A DNA stretch of 64,000 bases, from NCBI RefSeq assembly GCF_024448985.1, contig NZ_JAMOII010000004.1:225192-289191 (forward strand). Direction: 5' to 3'. Below the pieces are notes generated by a model that ran no database searches, was not told the origin of the DNA, and worked only from the letters and a program-made list of their open reading frames with translations. This DNA is from Stutzerimonas stutzeri. GTDB taxonomy: Bacteria; Pseudomonadota; Gammaproteobacteria; Pseudomonadales; Pseudomonadaceae. Of this stretch, positions 28,807 through 36,776 are shown piece by piece (position 1 is the first letter of the stretch; each line of letters starts with the position of its first letter). A program made the position numbers and the translations under genes.

Positions 28807-29229
28807 ATGAAACGCAGCCTCATCGGCCTGCTGGCCCTGCTGCTGACGTTACCGGCCTGGGCCGAGCGCAAGCACAGCTTTGGCGAATACGACATTCACC
28901 ACATCGCCTTCAATTCCGGCTTCCTGCAGCCGGACATCGCGGCGGCGGCCGGCCTGGTGCGCAGCAAAACCCAAGGTGTGGTCAATATCTCGGTGCTCAA
29001 GACCGGCAAGCCGACAATGGCGCTGGTCAGCGGCACGGTCAAGAACCTCCTGGGCCAGGACCGGCCACTGACGTTCAAGCAACTCAAAGAAGGTGACGAA
29101 GCCATCTACTACCTGGCCCAGTTCCCATTCGACTCGCGCGAGACGCTGCGCTTCGCCCTGACCGTGCAGCCCATGGGGGCCGACCCGATCAGCTTTACCT
29201 TCAACCAAGAATTCTTCCCTGACGAATGA
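28807..29229 (+). CDS. DUF4426 periplasmic protein
   Basis: 140-residue secreted protein of unknown function. It has a signal peptide ([19 protein letters not shown], cleavage after AWA) and then an all-beta-looking domain beginning [15 protein letters not shown]. The ATG at 28807 has GGAGG 8 nt upstream and begins the signal peptide; an in-frame ATG at 28777 overlaps the metW stop but lacks a site. The stop overlaps rdgB (ATGA). The gene sits between metW and rdgB in other pseudomonads too, as I recall. Confidence 0.88.
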   Translation: MKRSLIGLLALLLTLPAWAERKHSFGEYDIHHIAFNSGFLQPDIAAAAGLVRSKTQGVVNISVLKTGKPTMALVSGTVKNLLGQDRPLTFKQLKEGDEAIYYLAQFPFDSRETLRFALTVQPMGADPISFTFNQEFFPDE

Positions 29230-29822
29230 TGCCCTTCAAAGAACTGGTGCTGGCCAGCCACAATGCCGGCAAACTCAAAGAACTCCAGGCCATGCTGGGC
29301 GACGCCGTGCGCGTGCATTCGGTGGGCGAATTCAGCGATGTGGAACCGGAAGAAACCGGCCTGTCGTTCATCGAGAACGCCATCCTCAAGGCGCGCAACG
29401 CCGCACGGGTGTCCGGCCTGCCGGCGCTGGCCGACGACTCGGGCCTTGCAGTCGATCATCTCGGCGGCGCACCGGGTATCTACTCGGCGCGCTATGCCGA
29501 CGGTCAGGGCGATGCGGCAAACAATGCCAAATTGCTGGACGCCCTGAAAGAGGTCCCTGACGCCGAGCGCGGCGCACAGTTCGTCTGTGCCTTGGCGCTG
29601 GTCAGGCATGCCGACGACCCGCTGCCAATCATCTGCGAAGGCCTCTGGCATGGCCGCATCCTGCATGAAGCGCGTGGCGAGCAGGGCTTCGGCTACGACC
29701 CGCTGTTCTGGGTGCCCGAACGCCACTGCTCCAGCGCTGAACTGACGCCCCTCGACAAGAACCGGCTCAGCCACCGCGCACGGGCCATGGCGTCGCTCAA
29801 AGCGCGGCTGGGAATTGAATGA
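29226..29822 (+). CDS. rdgB: RdgB/HAM1, non-canonical purine NTP pyrophosphatase
   Basis: House-cleaning enzyme that hydrolyses dITP, ITP and XTP so that deaminated purines do not enter DNA. It has 198 residues, starting [20 protein letters not shown], with [20 protein letters not shown] and GFGYDPLFW as the substrate and metal motifs. It overlaps the DUF4426 stop and the hemW start by four bases on each side, so all three are probably one transcript. Confidence 0.96.
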   Translation: MMPFKELVLASHNAGKLKELQAMLGDAVRVHSVGEFSDVEPEETGLSFIENAILKARNAARVSGLPALADDSGLAVDHLGGAPGIYSARYADGQGDAANNAKLLDALKEVPDAERGAQFVCALALVRHADDPLPIICEGLWHGRILHEARGEQGFGYDPLFWVPERHCSSAELTPLDKNRLSHRARAMASLKARLGIE

Positions 29823-31030
29823 GCGGAGCTGGAAGTTCAAAGCTGGAAGCTGGAAGCCGACGCACGGATAACTCCCAGCTTTCAGCTTCCAGCTTCGAGT
29901 TGCCGCCCTTGGCGGCCTACATCCATATCCCCTGGTGCGTGCGCAAGTGCCCGTACTGCGACTTCAACTCCCACGCTGCCGGGCCGCAGTTGCCCGAGGA
30001 TGAATATGTCGCGGCGCTGCTAGCCGATCTCGAGGAGGATTTCGATCAGGTCCAAGGCCGGCGACTCAGCTCGATCTTCTTCGGCGGAGGCACGCCCAGC
30101 CTGTTTTCCGCCCAGGCGCTGGGCAGGATTCTCGAAGGGCTGGAGCATCGCGTCGGCTTTGCCGAGGACATCGAAATTACCCTGGAAGCTAACCCGGGCA
30201 CCTTCGAGCAGGCCAAGTTTCGCGATTACCGCCGTCTCGGGATCAATCGCCTTTCCATCGGTGTACAGAGCTTCCAGCCCGCCAAGTTGAAGGCCCTGGG
30301 TCGCATCCATGATGGCGACGAAGCCATCCGTGCCGCCGACATGGCGCGCGCCGCCGGTTTCGACAACTTCAACCTGGACCTGATGCATGGCTTGCCCGAG
30401 CAGAGTCTGGAAGATGCCCTGAGCGACCTGCGCACCGCCATTGCCCAACAGCCGACGCACCTGTCCTGGTACCAGCTCACCGTCGAGCCGAACACCGAAT
30501 TCTGGAGCAGACCGCCGCAACTGCCCGAGGACGATACCCTCTGGGACATCCAGGAAGCTGGCCAGGCGCTGCTCGCCGAACAGGGCTACGCCCAATACGA
30601 AACCTCAGCCTACGCCCAACCCGGACGCCAGGCGCGGCACAACCTCAACTACTGGACCTTCGGTGACTTCCTCGGCCTCGGCGCGGGCGCCCACGGTAAG
30701 ATCAGCCGGCCCGACGGGCGCATCCTGCGCAGCTGGAAAACCCGCCTGCCTAAGGACTATCTGGACCCGGCCAAACGCCTTCGTGCTGGTGAAAAGCAGC
30801 TGAAGGCCGAGGAGTTGCCCTTCGAATTCCTGATGAATGTGCTGCGCCTCACTGACGGCGCGCCCGCCCTGTTGTTCACTCAGCGCACCGGTTTACCGCT
30901 GGGGCAGCTCGCCGAAGCCCGCCGCGAAGCCGAAGCCCGCAGCCTGCTGGTCGCTGACTCGCAGCGCCTAGTAGCGACGACCAAAGGCCAGCTGTTTCTC
31001 AACGACCTGCTGCAACTCTTTCTGCCCTAA
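29819..31030 (+). CDS. hemW: HemW, heme chaperone-type radical SAM protein, with a repeat-derived N-terminus
   Basis: HemN-like radical SAM protein, now regarded as a heme chaperone rather than a coproporphyrinogen oxidase. It has 403 residues. The cluster motif is C40-VRKC44-PYC47, followed by FFGGGTPSL, the substrate or SAM part [14 protein letters not shown], and a C-terminal HemW domain. The start overlaps the rdgB stop (ATGA). Residues about 8-26 are encoded by an AAGCTGG-type inverted repeat and are low-complexity Ser/Lys/Leu; the conserved protein begins near [13 protein letters not shown]. In-frame TTG codons at 29900 and 29909 are other possible starts. Confidence 0.93.
   Translation: MSGAGSSKLEAGSRRTDNSQLSASSFELPPLAAYIHIPWCVRKCPYCDFNSHAAGPQLPEDEYVAALLADLEEDFDQVQGRRLSSIFFGGGTPSLFSAQALGRILEGLEHRVGFAEDIEITLEANPGTFEQAKFRDYRRLGINRLSIGVQSFQPAKLKALGRIHDGDEAIRAADMARAAGFDNFNLDLMHGLPEQSLEDALSDLRTAIAQQPTHLSWYQLTVEPNTEFWSRPPQLPEDDTLWDIQEAGQALLAEQGYAQYETSAYAQPGRQARHNLNYWTFGDFLGLGAGAHGKISRPDGRILRSWKTRLPKDYLDPAKRLRAGEKQLKAEELPFEFLMNVLRLTDGAPALLFTQRTGLPLGQLAEARREAEARSLLVADSQRLVATTKGQLFLNDLLQLFLP
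29840..29895. repeat. Inverted AAGCTGG repeat inside the hemW 5' end
   Basis: An 18-base arm at 29840-29857 (AAGCTGGAAGCTGGAAGC) is matched by its reverse complement at 29878-29895 with one mismatch, around a 20-base loop. It starts 21 bases after the hemW ATG and is open in that frame. It belongs to the same family as the repeat after gshB. Confidence 0.88.
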
Positions 31031-31039
31031 GGACCCTTG

Positions 31040-31363
31040 ATGGATCTTGTACTCGACCTAATCGCCACCCTCTCGCGCTGGAGCCGCGGTCATCTGTTCG
31101 ATATTTCCTTGGCGATCATGGCCACGCTGTTCGTGCTGTTCGGGCCGGCGCTTAACGCCTGGGTGCAGAGGAATATCGGCGGGTTGAATTTCGTTCTGCG
31201 GACGTTGGCTTTCGTGGTGTTCTGTGCTGTGGTTTATGGACTCGGCATCATCTATCTGAGTCCTTGGCTGGCCAAGGGGCTGGCGCAGTTCAACAATTAC
31301 ACGCTGGCGCCGGTGTTGATTCTGGTGCTGTTCATCATTGGGGTGGTGGCTGATCGGAATTAG
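31040..31363 (+). CDS. DUF3392 small membrane protein
   Basis: 107-residue inner-membrane protein with three predicted helices (about 20-38, 50-74 and 86-105) and the stretch GPALNAWVQRNIGGLNF, typical of DUF3392. Function unknown. The ATG at 31040 (MDLVLDLIATLSRWS) has AAGGA 7 nt upstream; a TTG one codon earlier is in frame but unnecessary. It starts 9 bp after hemW and is probably the last gene of that operon. Confidence 0.88.
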   Translation: MDLVLDLIATLSRWSRGHLFDISLAIMATLFVLFGPALNAWVQRNIGGLNFVLRTLAFVVFCAVVYGLGIIYLSPWLAKGLAQFNNYTLAPVLILVLFIIGVVADRN

Positions 31364-31447
31364 GTGTTAGCCGCCACCGGAATTTGCTGAAACACCGTGT
31401 TTTCTCAGGCTTATCAAGTTGCCTGAACGCACGGGTTTCGCCCTGCT

Positions 31448-31912
31448 GGGCGAGTCACTTTTTTTACAGTCGCGGAAAAAGTAACCAAAACCGCTTGCCC
31501 CTTCATCCGGCCCTGGGTGCGCCGGGGTTTCCTCGCTCCATCGCTGCTCCGGGGGCCGGCGTACAAGGGGGCCATCCATACCGATGGCGGCCCCGACCCT
31601 TTACGCCTCTCGCGGCATCCATGCCGCTCGCTCTCCTACACAGCAACACTCGGCCTTCTAAAAGGGGCGTTTCGTGTTGCCTGACAGTCTGTGCTTCTAA
31701 AAGCAAGCCGACCTCAAACCAACCTCCAAACGACTCGGACTCCCTTCCCCTCCAGGAGGCCGAGCGAGGAGTGATGGGCCATGGATGGCCCTTCGCGACG
31801 CCCCCGGAGCAACGCCTGAGCGAGGGAAGTTTTGCGAAGCAAAACCCGGATGCAGGGGTGGCCTTCTTTTTGGTTACTTTTTCTTGGCCACACAAGAAAA
31901 AGTGACGCGCCG
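31448..31912. repeat. Roughly 465-bp non-coding element with about 60-bp terminal inverted repeats
   Basis: The 631 bases between DUF3392 and the DUF1329 gene hold no convincing gene. They contain an element whose left end (GGGCGAGTCACTTTTTTTAC...AAAAAGTAACCAAAA, 31448-31490) is repeated in reverse complement at the right end (TTTTTGGTTACTTTTTCTTG...AAGAAAAAGTGACGCGCC, about 31867-31911). Each arm is itself a near-palindrome (AGTCACTTTTT against AAAAAGTAAC). Inside are short paired stretches such as the GGATG/CATCC edges and Pro/Arg-rich open frames on both strands with no ribosome site. I recall similar sequences scattered in Pseudomonas genomes, usually mis-annotated as hypothetical proteins; copy number here cannot be checked. 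It could be a MITE-like element or a structured RNA. Confidence 0.65.
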
Positions 31913-31994
31913 TACAAGGCGCAACCCATAGCTCAGCCGGGATAAGCGTTGTGGCCCACGAAAACCCAACGCCTTTAAAAAACCCCTCGTTTTA

Positions 31995-33332
31995 TTAATT
32001 CCCCCCTCGCCTCAACGCCGCCGGCGAGAAGTCCCGAGGGCTGAGCCTGACGTCGAAATCGTACATCGGCTCGTTGTTGTCCAATCCGTCTACGAAGTAG
32101 TTACCGTCCTTGAGGTGATACAGCGTCTCCAGCGTGCTGGCGAACATCGGTACTTCGTAATAGCTGATCGGATGACTTTCCTGCAGCCCGATCAACTCAG
32201 CATTCTCGTCGAACAGATCCACCGCCAGAATCTGCCAGCTATCTTCATCGATGTAGAACCGGCGCTTGTCGTACGGATGGCTGAAGCCCTTGCGCAGGGT
32301 CGCTTCGACGATCCATACGCGATGCTGTTCGTAGCGCAGCAGTTCGGGGTTCAGGGTGCGCGCGCCAACGATCGAATCGTAGGGGATGCCTTGTTGGTGA
32401 ACCGCATAGCTGTTGTACGGCACCAGCATCTCGCGCTTGCCAACCAGCTTCCACTCATAGCGATCCGGCGCACCGTTGAAGGAATCGACCACGTCAGCGG
32501 TAGCCAAGCCGCTGGTGTCCGGCTGCAGCGAGTCGTAGGCCAGCGAAGGCAGGCGCCGTACGCGCCGGTCGCTTGGACTGTAACGCCAGGCCTTGCGGAT
32601 CGCCAGCACCTGATCCAACGGGTCCTGCAGGACCAGCGAGGTGCCGGAGAGCTTCGCAGGCGCGGTGACCCGGTATTTGTAATAGAGCAGCGTGTTGTCC
32701 AACTGCGCCTGATCCATACCATCGCGGTTGTAGACGTAGTAAATGTGCCGGTCCCGCTTGATGAGGTTGGCCCTGCCGTTGATCACCACGGCCTGGTTAT
32801 TGACCATGTGGGTCTGCTCACCTTTGTAGTGCAAGACGTGGTTCCAGATCACTTCCATACCGTCCTGCGGTATCGGGAAGGGGATGCCGGACGCGGCGCC
32901 CTTGATTCCGTTGCCGTTGGCGATCAGCTCGGCAGAGACGGCATTGGCACGCGTCTCGTCATAGATACGCTGTGGCGCCGAGGCGCTGCGGCGTGATGGG
33001 AACACGCGTAGATGAAAGTCCGGATACCGCTCGACCAGCGCACGGAGGCCTTCCGGCAGCAGTGCGGCATATTCGGCGACATTGCTGCTGTCGACCCGGT
33101 AAAGCACCGGATCAGCGGCGAAAGGATCAGGATGGTGCATCCCGGCGGAGTAGCTGTCGGGCGCCTGGACTCCACCGGTCCAGGCCGGAATCGTGCCGGC
33201 GGCGTTGGCGGCGCGTTCAGCACCCAGCGGGGTAAGGTCCTGACCCAGTCGGGCGGCCTGGGCCTCGTCCACCTTGGCCTGGGCCTGGCTGGCACAGGCC
33301 GCCAGCAGCAGAATTCCGAATTTTCTGTACAT
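31995..33332 (-). CDS. DUF1329 family secreted protein
   Basis: 445-residue periplasmic or outer-membrane-associated protein; function not established. The signal peptide MYRKFGILLLAACASQAQA follows an ATG at 33332 with GGAG 7 nt upstream; the frame is open 23 codons further but those look non-coding. The mature part begins KVDEAQAARLGQDLTPLGAERAAN, typical of DUF1329, and has a beta-rich LolA/LolB-like C-terminal region (RVWIVEATLRKG, RRFYIDEDSWQILAVDLFD). DUF1329 genes often sit with DUF1302 and RND-type exporter genes; here none is adjacent. The nearest gene is trmB, 156 bp upstream. Confidence 0.87.
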   Translation of the reverse strand: MYRKFGILLLAACASQAQAKVDEAQAARLGQDLTPLGAERAANAAGTIPAWTGGVQAPDSYSAGMHHPDPFAADPVLYRVDSSNVAEYAALLPEGLRALVERYPDFHLRVFPSRRSASAPQRIYDETRANAVSAELIANGNGIKGAASGIPFPIPQDGMEVIWNHVLHYKGEQTHMVNNQAVVINGRANLIKRDRHIYYVYNRDGMDQAQLDNTLLYYKYRVTAPAKLSGTSLVLQDPLDQVLAIRKAWRYSPSDRRVRRLPSLAYDSLQPDTSGLATADVVDSFNGAPDRYEWKLVGKREMLVPYNSYAVHQQGIPYDSIVGARTLNPELLRYEQHRVWIVEATLRKGFSHPYDKRRFYIDEDSWQILAVDLFDENAELIGLQESHPISYYEVPMFASTLETLYHLKDGNYFVDGLDNNEPMYDFDVRLSPRDFSPAALRRGGN

Positions 33333-33488
33333 CGCTTTGCTCCTTGCTGCGCAACGGGTGCGCCGCATGTAACGGCCTCTGCCAGCAGGCAGGGCTCTCA
33401 TGAGGTGTTGGGGGAGATCGAGCCTTCCTGGCGTTGCGTTCTTGTCAGTTCTTCCGTGGGCCGTTTGATACGGCTCTAGTATTGGCGG

Positions 33489-34199
33489 TCAGCCGATGCG
33501 TTCGAACTTGAGATCCCAGACTCCATGGCCCAGGCGCTCACCGCGTCGCTCGAACTTGGTTGTCGGGCGCTCCTGTGGGCGCTCGACGTATTGCCCGTTT
33601 GCCGCCTGGTTGCGATAGCCAGGCGCGACGCTCATGACTTCGAGCATGTGCTCGGCATAGGCTTGCCAATCGGTTGCCATATGCAGGACGCCACCAACCT
33701 TCAGCTTTTGCCGCACCAATTCGGCGAATGCCGGCTGGACGATGCGCCGCTTGTGGTGGCGGCTTTTATGCCAAGGGTCGGGGAAAAACAGCAGTACCCG
33801 GTCCAGGGTCGCGTCGGGCACGCATTCACGCAGGACTTCCAGCGCATCGCAACTGTAGACCCGCACGTTATTCAGGTTTTGTGACAGGAGCCCGTTTAGC
33901 AGAGCGCCGACGCCCGGCGAATGCACCTCGACCCCAATGAAATCCTGCTCAGGCGCAGCTGCCGCCATTTCCAGTGTCGAGTGGCCCATGCCGAAACCGA
34001 TTTCAAAGGTGCGTGGCGCCTGACGACCGAAGACCTGGTCGAAATCGCGCGGACCATCGGCCAACTCCAGGCCGAATCGCGGCCAACCCTGGTCCAGACC
34101 GCGCTGCTGGCCCTCGGTCATACGACCGGCACGCATCACGAAGCTTTTGATGGTGCGCATGCGCCGTTGGCCGTCGGCCGGGGTAGAAGTGTCACTCAT
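33489..34199 (-). CDS. trmB: tRNA (guanine-N7)-methyltransferase
   Basis: Makes m7G46 in tRNA using SAM. It has 236 residues with the SAM motif [15 protein letters not shown], the acidic [11 protein letters not shown] and the TrmB signature [17 protein letters not shown]. The start is [13 protein letters not shown]. It follows thiG on the same strand with a 60-bp gap, so the two may share a transcript. Confidence 0.96.
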   Translation of the reverse strand: MSDTSTPADGQRRMRTIKSFVMRAGRMTEGQQRGLDQGWPRFGLELADGPRDFDQVFGRQAPRTFEIGFGMGHSTLEMAAAAPEQDFIGVEVHSPGVGALLNGLLSQNLNNVRVYSCDALEVLRECVPDATLDRVLLFFPDPWHKSRHHKRRIVQPAFAELVRQKLKVGGVLHMATDWQAYAEHMLEVMSVAPGYRNQAANGQYVERPQERPTTKFERRGERLGHGVWDLKFERIG

Positions 34200-34259
34200 G
34201 AACGAACCTGCGGAGAGAAGCCGCGCGATCAGGCAAGTGCGCGGCGGAGTACGGGGGGA

Positions 34260-35054
34260 TTAGCGGATCAGACCTTCCAGGGGCGAAGAGGCGCTGGCAT
34301 ACAGCTTCTTCGGCATGCGTCCGGCCAGATAGGCCAGCCGCCCGGCGTCAATCGCGTACTTCATGGCTTCAGCCATCAGCACCGGATTCTGCGCATGGGC
34401 GATGGCGCTGTTCATCAGCACCGCCTCGCAGCCCAGCTCCATGGCGATGGTCGCATCGGACGCCGTACCGACGCCGGCATCGACCAGCACCGGCACCTTG
34501 GCTTCCTCGAGGATGATGCGCAGGTTATAGGGGTTGCAGATGCCAAGGCCAGTGCCGATCAGCCCGGCCAGCGGCATCACCGCAATGCAGCCGATCTCAG
34601 CCAGTTGGCGCGCGATGATCGGATCGTCGCTGGTGTAAACCATCACATCGAAGCCGTCCTTGACCAGCACTTCGGCAGCCTTGAGGGTTTCGATGACGTT
34701 GGGGAACAACGTCTTCTGGTCGGCCAATACTTCCAGCTTGACCAGCTTGTGGCCGTCCAGCAGTTCGCGGGCCAGGCGGCAGGTACGCACGGCCTCGTCG
34801 GCGTCATAGCAACCGGCGGTGTTCGGCAGAATTGTGTAGCGATCCGGCGAGATGACGTCGAGCAGATTGGGCTCGCCCGGGTTCTGGCCGATGTTGGTGC
34901 GGCGCACCGCGACGGTGACGATCTCAGCGCCGGACGCCTCGATGGCGGCGCGTGTCTCGTCGAGATCCTTGTATTTGCCGGTGCCCACCAGCAAGCGCGA
35001 CTGATAGGTGCGGCCTGCGAGCGTAAAGGGTTTGTCGTGCGGAACTGGGCTCAT
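34260..35054 (-). CDS. thiG: Thiazole synthase
   Basis: Forms the thiazole phosphate of thiamine from deoxyxylulose phosphate, dehydroglycine and ThiS thiocarboxylate. It has 264 residues: [12 protein letters not shown], the Schiff-base lysine region [16 protein letters not shown], and the phosphate-binding end [14 protein letters not shown]. The frame opens 16 codons earlier; [15 protein letters not shown] at 35054 is chosen because the family begins here and GGA lies just upstream. thiS lies 80 bp upstream. Confidence 0.96.
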   Translation of the reverse strand: MSPVPHDKPFTLAGRTYQSRLLVGTGKYKDLDETRAAIEASGAEIVTVAVRRTNIGQNPGEPNLLDVISPDRYTILPNTAGCYDADEAVRTCRLARELLDGHKLVKLEVLADQKTLFPNVIETLKAAEVLVKDGFDVMVYTSDDPIIARQLAEIGCIAVMPLAGLIGTGLGICNPYNLRIILEEAKVPVLVDAGVGTASDATIAMELGCEAVLMNSAIAHAQNPVLMAEAMKYAIDAGRLAYLAGRMPKKLYASASSPLEGLIR

Positions 35055-35134
35055 GGGACCATCCTGTTCAGACTTAATGAAGCGAGAAATACGCCGCTGC
35101 ACGGGCGACGTCCGGGAATATCAAGGCGGGCTCG

Positions 35135-35335
35135 TCAGCCGCCACCAATGGCATGCACGACTTCGACCTGATCACCTTCGACCAAGACCGTCGCGGCATG
35201 CTGGCTGCGCGGCACGATGTCGCGATTGAGCTCGACCGCCAACCGACGCCCAGTCAGTTCCAGGCGTTGCAGCAGATCGGCCACCGACTGACCGTCAGGG
35301 AGCTCGTAGCGCTCGCCGTTCAACTGAATGTGCAT
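35135..35335 (-). CDS. thiS: ThiS, sulfur carrier protein
   Basis: Ubiquitin-like sulfur carrier of 66 residues that delivers sulfur to ThiG. The C-terminal Gly-Gly needed for adenylation and thiocarboxylation is present (VVHAIGGG, with one extra Gly). The start MHIQLNGERYEL at 35335 matches the family; the open frame runs seven codons more. No TPP riboswitch was recognised upstream. Confidence 0.95.
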   Translation of the reverse strand: MHIQLNGERYELPDGQSVADLLQRLELTGRRLAVELNRDIVPRSQHAATVLVEGDQVEVVHAIGGG

Positions 35336-35437
35336 AGTGATCGCCACCATAGCCAAGGGGCCCGCATTCTAGCCCGATCAACCCGGCGCACCAAGGCGCC
35401 AAGCGCCGCCATTCATCTGCCATCACAAGGCCGTTTT

Positions 35438-35812
35438 TCAGCCGCGAAGATTCCAGGCTGCAAGCATCAAGCAGAGCCATCCCGCTAGAAATGCCGTCCC
35501 GCCGATAGGCGTGATGATGCCCAGCTTGCTCATGCCAGTCAGTGTCAACAGGTAAAGACTGCCGGAGAACAACAGGACACCGAGCGAGAAAAAACCGCCC
35601 GCGGCAGTCAGCAGGCGGCTCGGCGCATGCAGGGCGAGCAGCGCAACCCCGAACAACGCCAGGGCGTGAATCAGCTGGTACTGCACGCCAGTCTGGAATA
35701 CCGCGAGGTAGTCGGCGCCGAGGCGGGATTTCAAGCCATGCGCGGCGAAGGCGCCCAGCGCCACACCGGTCAGTCCAAAAAAGGCGGCAGTCAGGAGATA
35801 GGCGCGAATCAT
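35438..35812 (-). CDS. DUF423 membrane protein
   Basis: 124-residue inner-membrane protein with four predicted helices and the DUF423 features GALGAFAAHGLK-like (VALGAFAAHGLKSRL), FQTGVQYQLIHALAL and ITPIGGTAFLAGW. Role unknown. It is divergent from mtgA; the 71-bp gap carries the mtgA -10 box. The next gene downstream on this strand is thiS, about 100 bp away. Confidence 0.92.
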   Translation of the reverse strand: MIRAYLLTAAFFGLTGVALGAFAAHGLKSRLGADYLAVFQTGVQYQLIHALALFGVALLALHAPSRLLTAAGGFFSLGVLLFSGSLYLLTLTGMSKLGIITPIGGTAFLAGWLCLMLAAWNLRG

Positions 35813-35846
35813 TCGGCAGCTTCCGGTCAGGGTGTATGGCGGTCGC

Positions 35847-35852
35847 TATAAT
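35847..35852 (+). promoter_or_regulatory. -10 box upstream of mtgA
   Basis: A perfect TATAAT lies 31 bp before the mtgA ATG. The hexamer 17 bp upstream (CGGTCA) is a weak -35. The box overlaps an in-frame ATG at 35851, which argues for the later ATG at 35884 as the mtgA start. Confidence 0.6.
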
Positions 35853-35883
35853 GCCCGTTCCCTCTGGTTGCGACTATGTCCAC

Positions 35884-36597
35884 ATGTTCCGAGCCCTGCT
35901 GCGCCGACTCATCAAACTGTTGCTCTGGCTAGCCGCGCTGTCCGTGCTGCTGGTCCTCGTGCTGCGCTGGGTTCCTCCGCCGTTCACCGCGCTCATGTTC
36001 GAGCGCAAGCTGGAATCCTGGCGGGAGGGCGGCCAGAGCATCGACTTGCAGCGCACCTGGCGGCCCTGGACTGCTTTGCCGGACAATCTGAAGATGGCGG
36101 TCATCGCTGCCGAGGACCAGAAATTCGCTGACCATTGGGGGTTCGATGTCGAAGCGATCCGCTCCGCACTTGCGCATAACGAGCGCGGCGGCTCGCTGCG
36201 CGGCGCCAGCACGCTGAGCCAGCAGGTGGCCAAGAATCTGTTTCTCTGGTCCGGGCGAAGCTGGGTGCGCAAGGGCTTCGAGGTCTGGTTCACCGGATGG
36301 ATCGAGCTGCTGTGGTCGAAAGAGCGAATCCTGGAGATCTATCTGAATAGCGTTGAATGGGGCGACGGAATATTCGGCGCCGAAGCGGCTGCGCAGCATC
36401 ATTTCGGGATTGGCGCTGCAAATCTCTCAGCCGCCCAGGCCAGCCAGCTGGCCGCCGTGCTGCCCAACCCGCGCGAGTGGAACGCCGGGCGTCCCGGTCC
36501 GCACGTCCGGCAGCGTGCCGGCTGGATTCGCCAACAGGTTCGCCAGTTAGGCGGCGGTCACTACCTGGACGGACTGCAAGAGCCAGGCGCACGCTGA
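35884..36597 (+). CDS. mtgA: Monofunctional peptidoglycan glycosyltransferase
   Basis: Polymerises lipid II into glycan chains at the inner membrane without transpeptidase activity. It has 237 residues: a membrane anchor at about 9-31 and a GT51 domain with the catalytic Glu motif AVIAAEDQKFADHWGFD, RGASTLSQQVAKNLFLW, and ERILEIYLNSVEWGDG. The long open frame upstream (from 35542) is antisense to DUF423 and not real. The start MFRALLRRLIK follows the TATAAT box by 31 bp. Confidence 0.95.
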   Translation: MFRALLRRLIKLLLWLAALSVLLVLVLRWVPPPFTALMFERKLESWREGGQSIDLQRTWRPWTALPDNLKMAVIAAEDQKFADHWGFDVEAIRSALAHNERGGSLRGASTLSQQVAKNLFLWSGRSWVRKGFEVWFTGWIELLWSKERILEIYLNSVEWGDGIFGAEAAAQHHFGIGAANLSAAQASQLAAVLPNPREWNAGRPGPHVRQRAGWIRQQVRQLGGGHYLDGLQEPGAR

Positions 36598-36776
36598 GAT
36601 CCGCCGTCGTGGAAAAGGGCCGCCGAAGCTGGCTGACGGAGCGTTATGGCATGACGCCATCGCAACGGGTAAGCTGCAGCCGACATGTTGCGAGATGCAG
36701 GGGAAGGCTGTCAGGTAGACGGGCCCATGCAGTAACCTCTCGCTCGATTCGCCTCTGAACGCACGGCAGCGATAGC

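Noticed and set aside
31384-31905. Open frames on both strands (173 and 130 codons) in the 31.4-31.9 kb gap
   Set aside because: Pro/Arg/Ser-rich, no ribosome site, and they span an inverted-repeat element; such frames are usually mis-annotated hypothetical genes.
31929-31948. tRNA-like D-arm string TAGCTCAGCCGGGATAAGCG
   Set aside because: No anticodon arm, T-arm or acceptor stem could be built around it, so it is not a tRNA gene.
33921-35171. 416-codon frame antisense to thiG and trmB
   Set aside because: thiG and trmB are unmistakable; the antisense frame has no domain.
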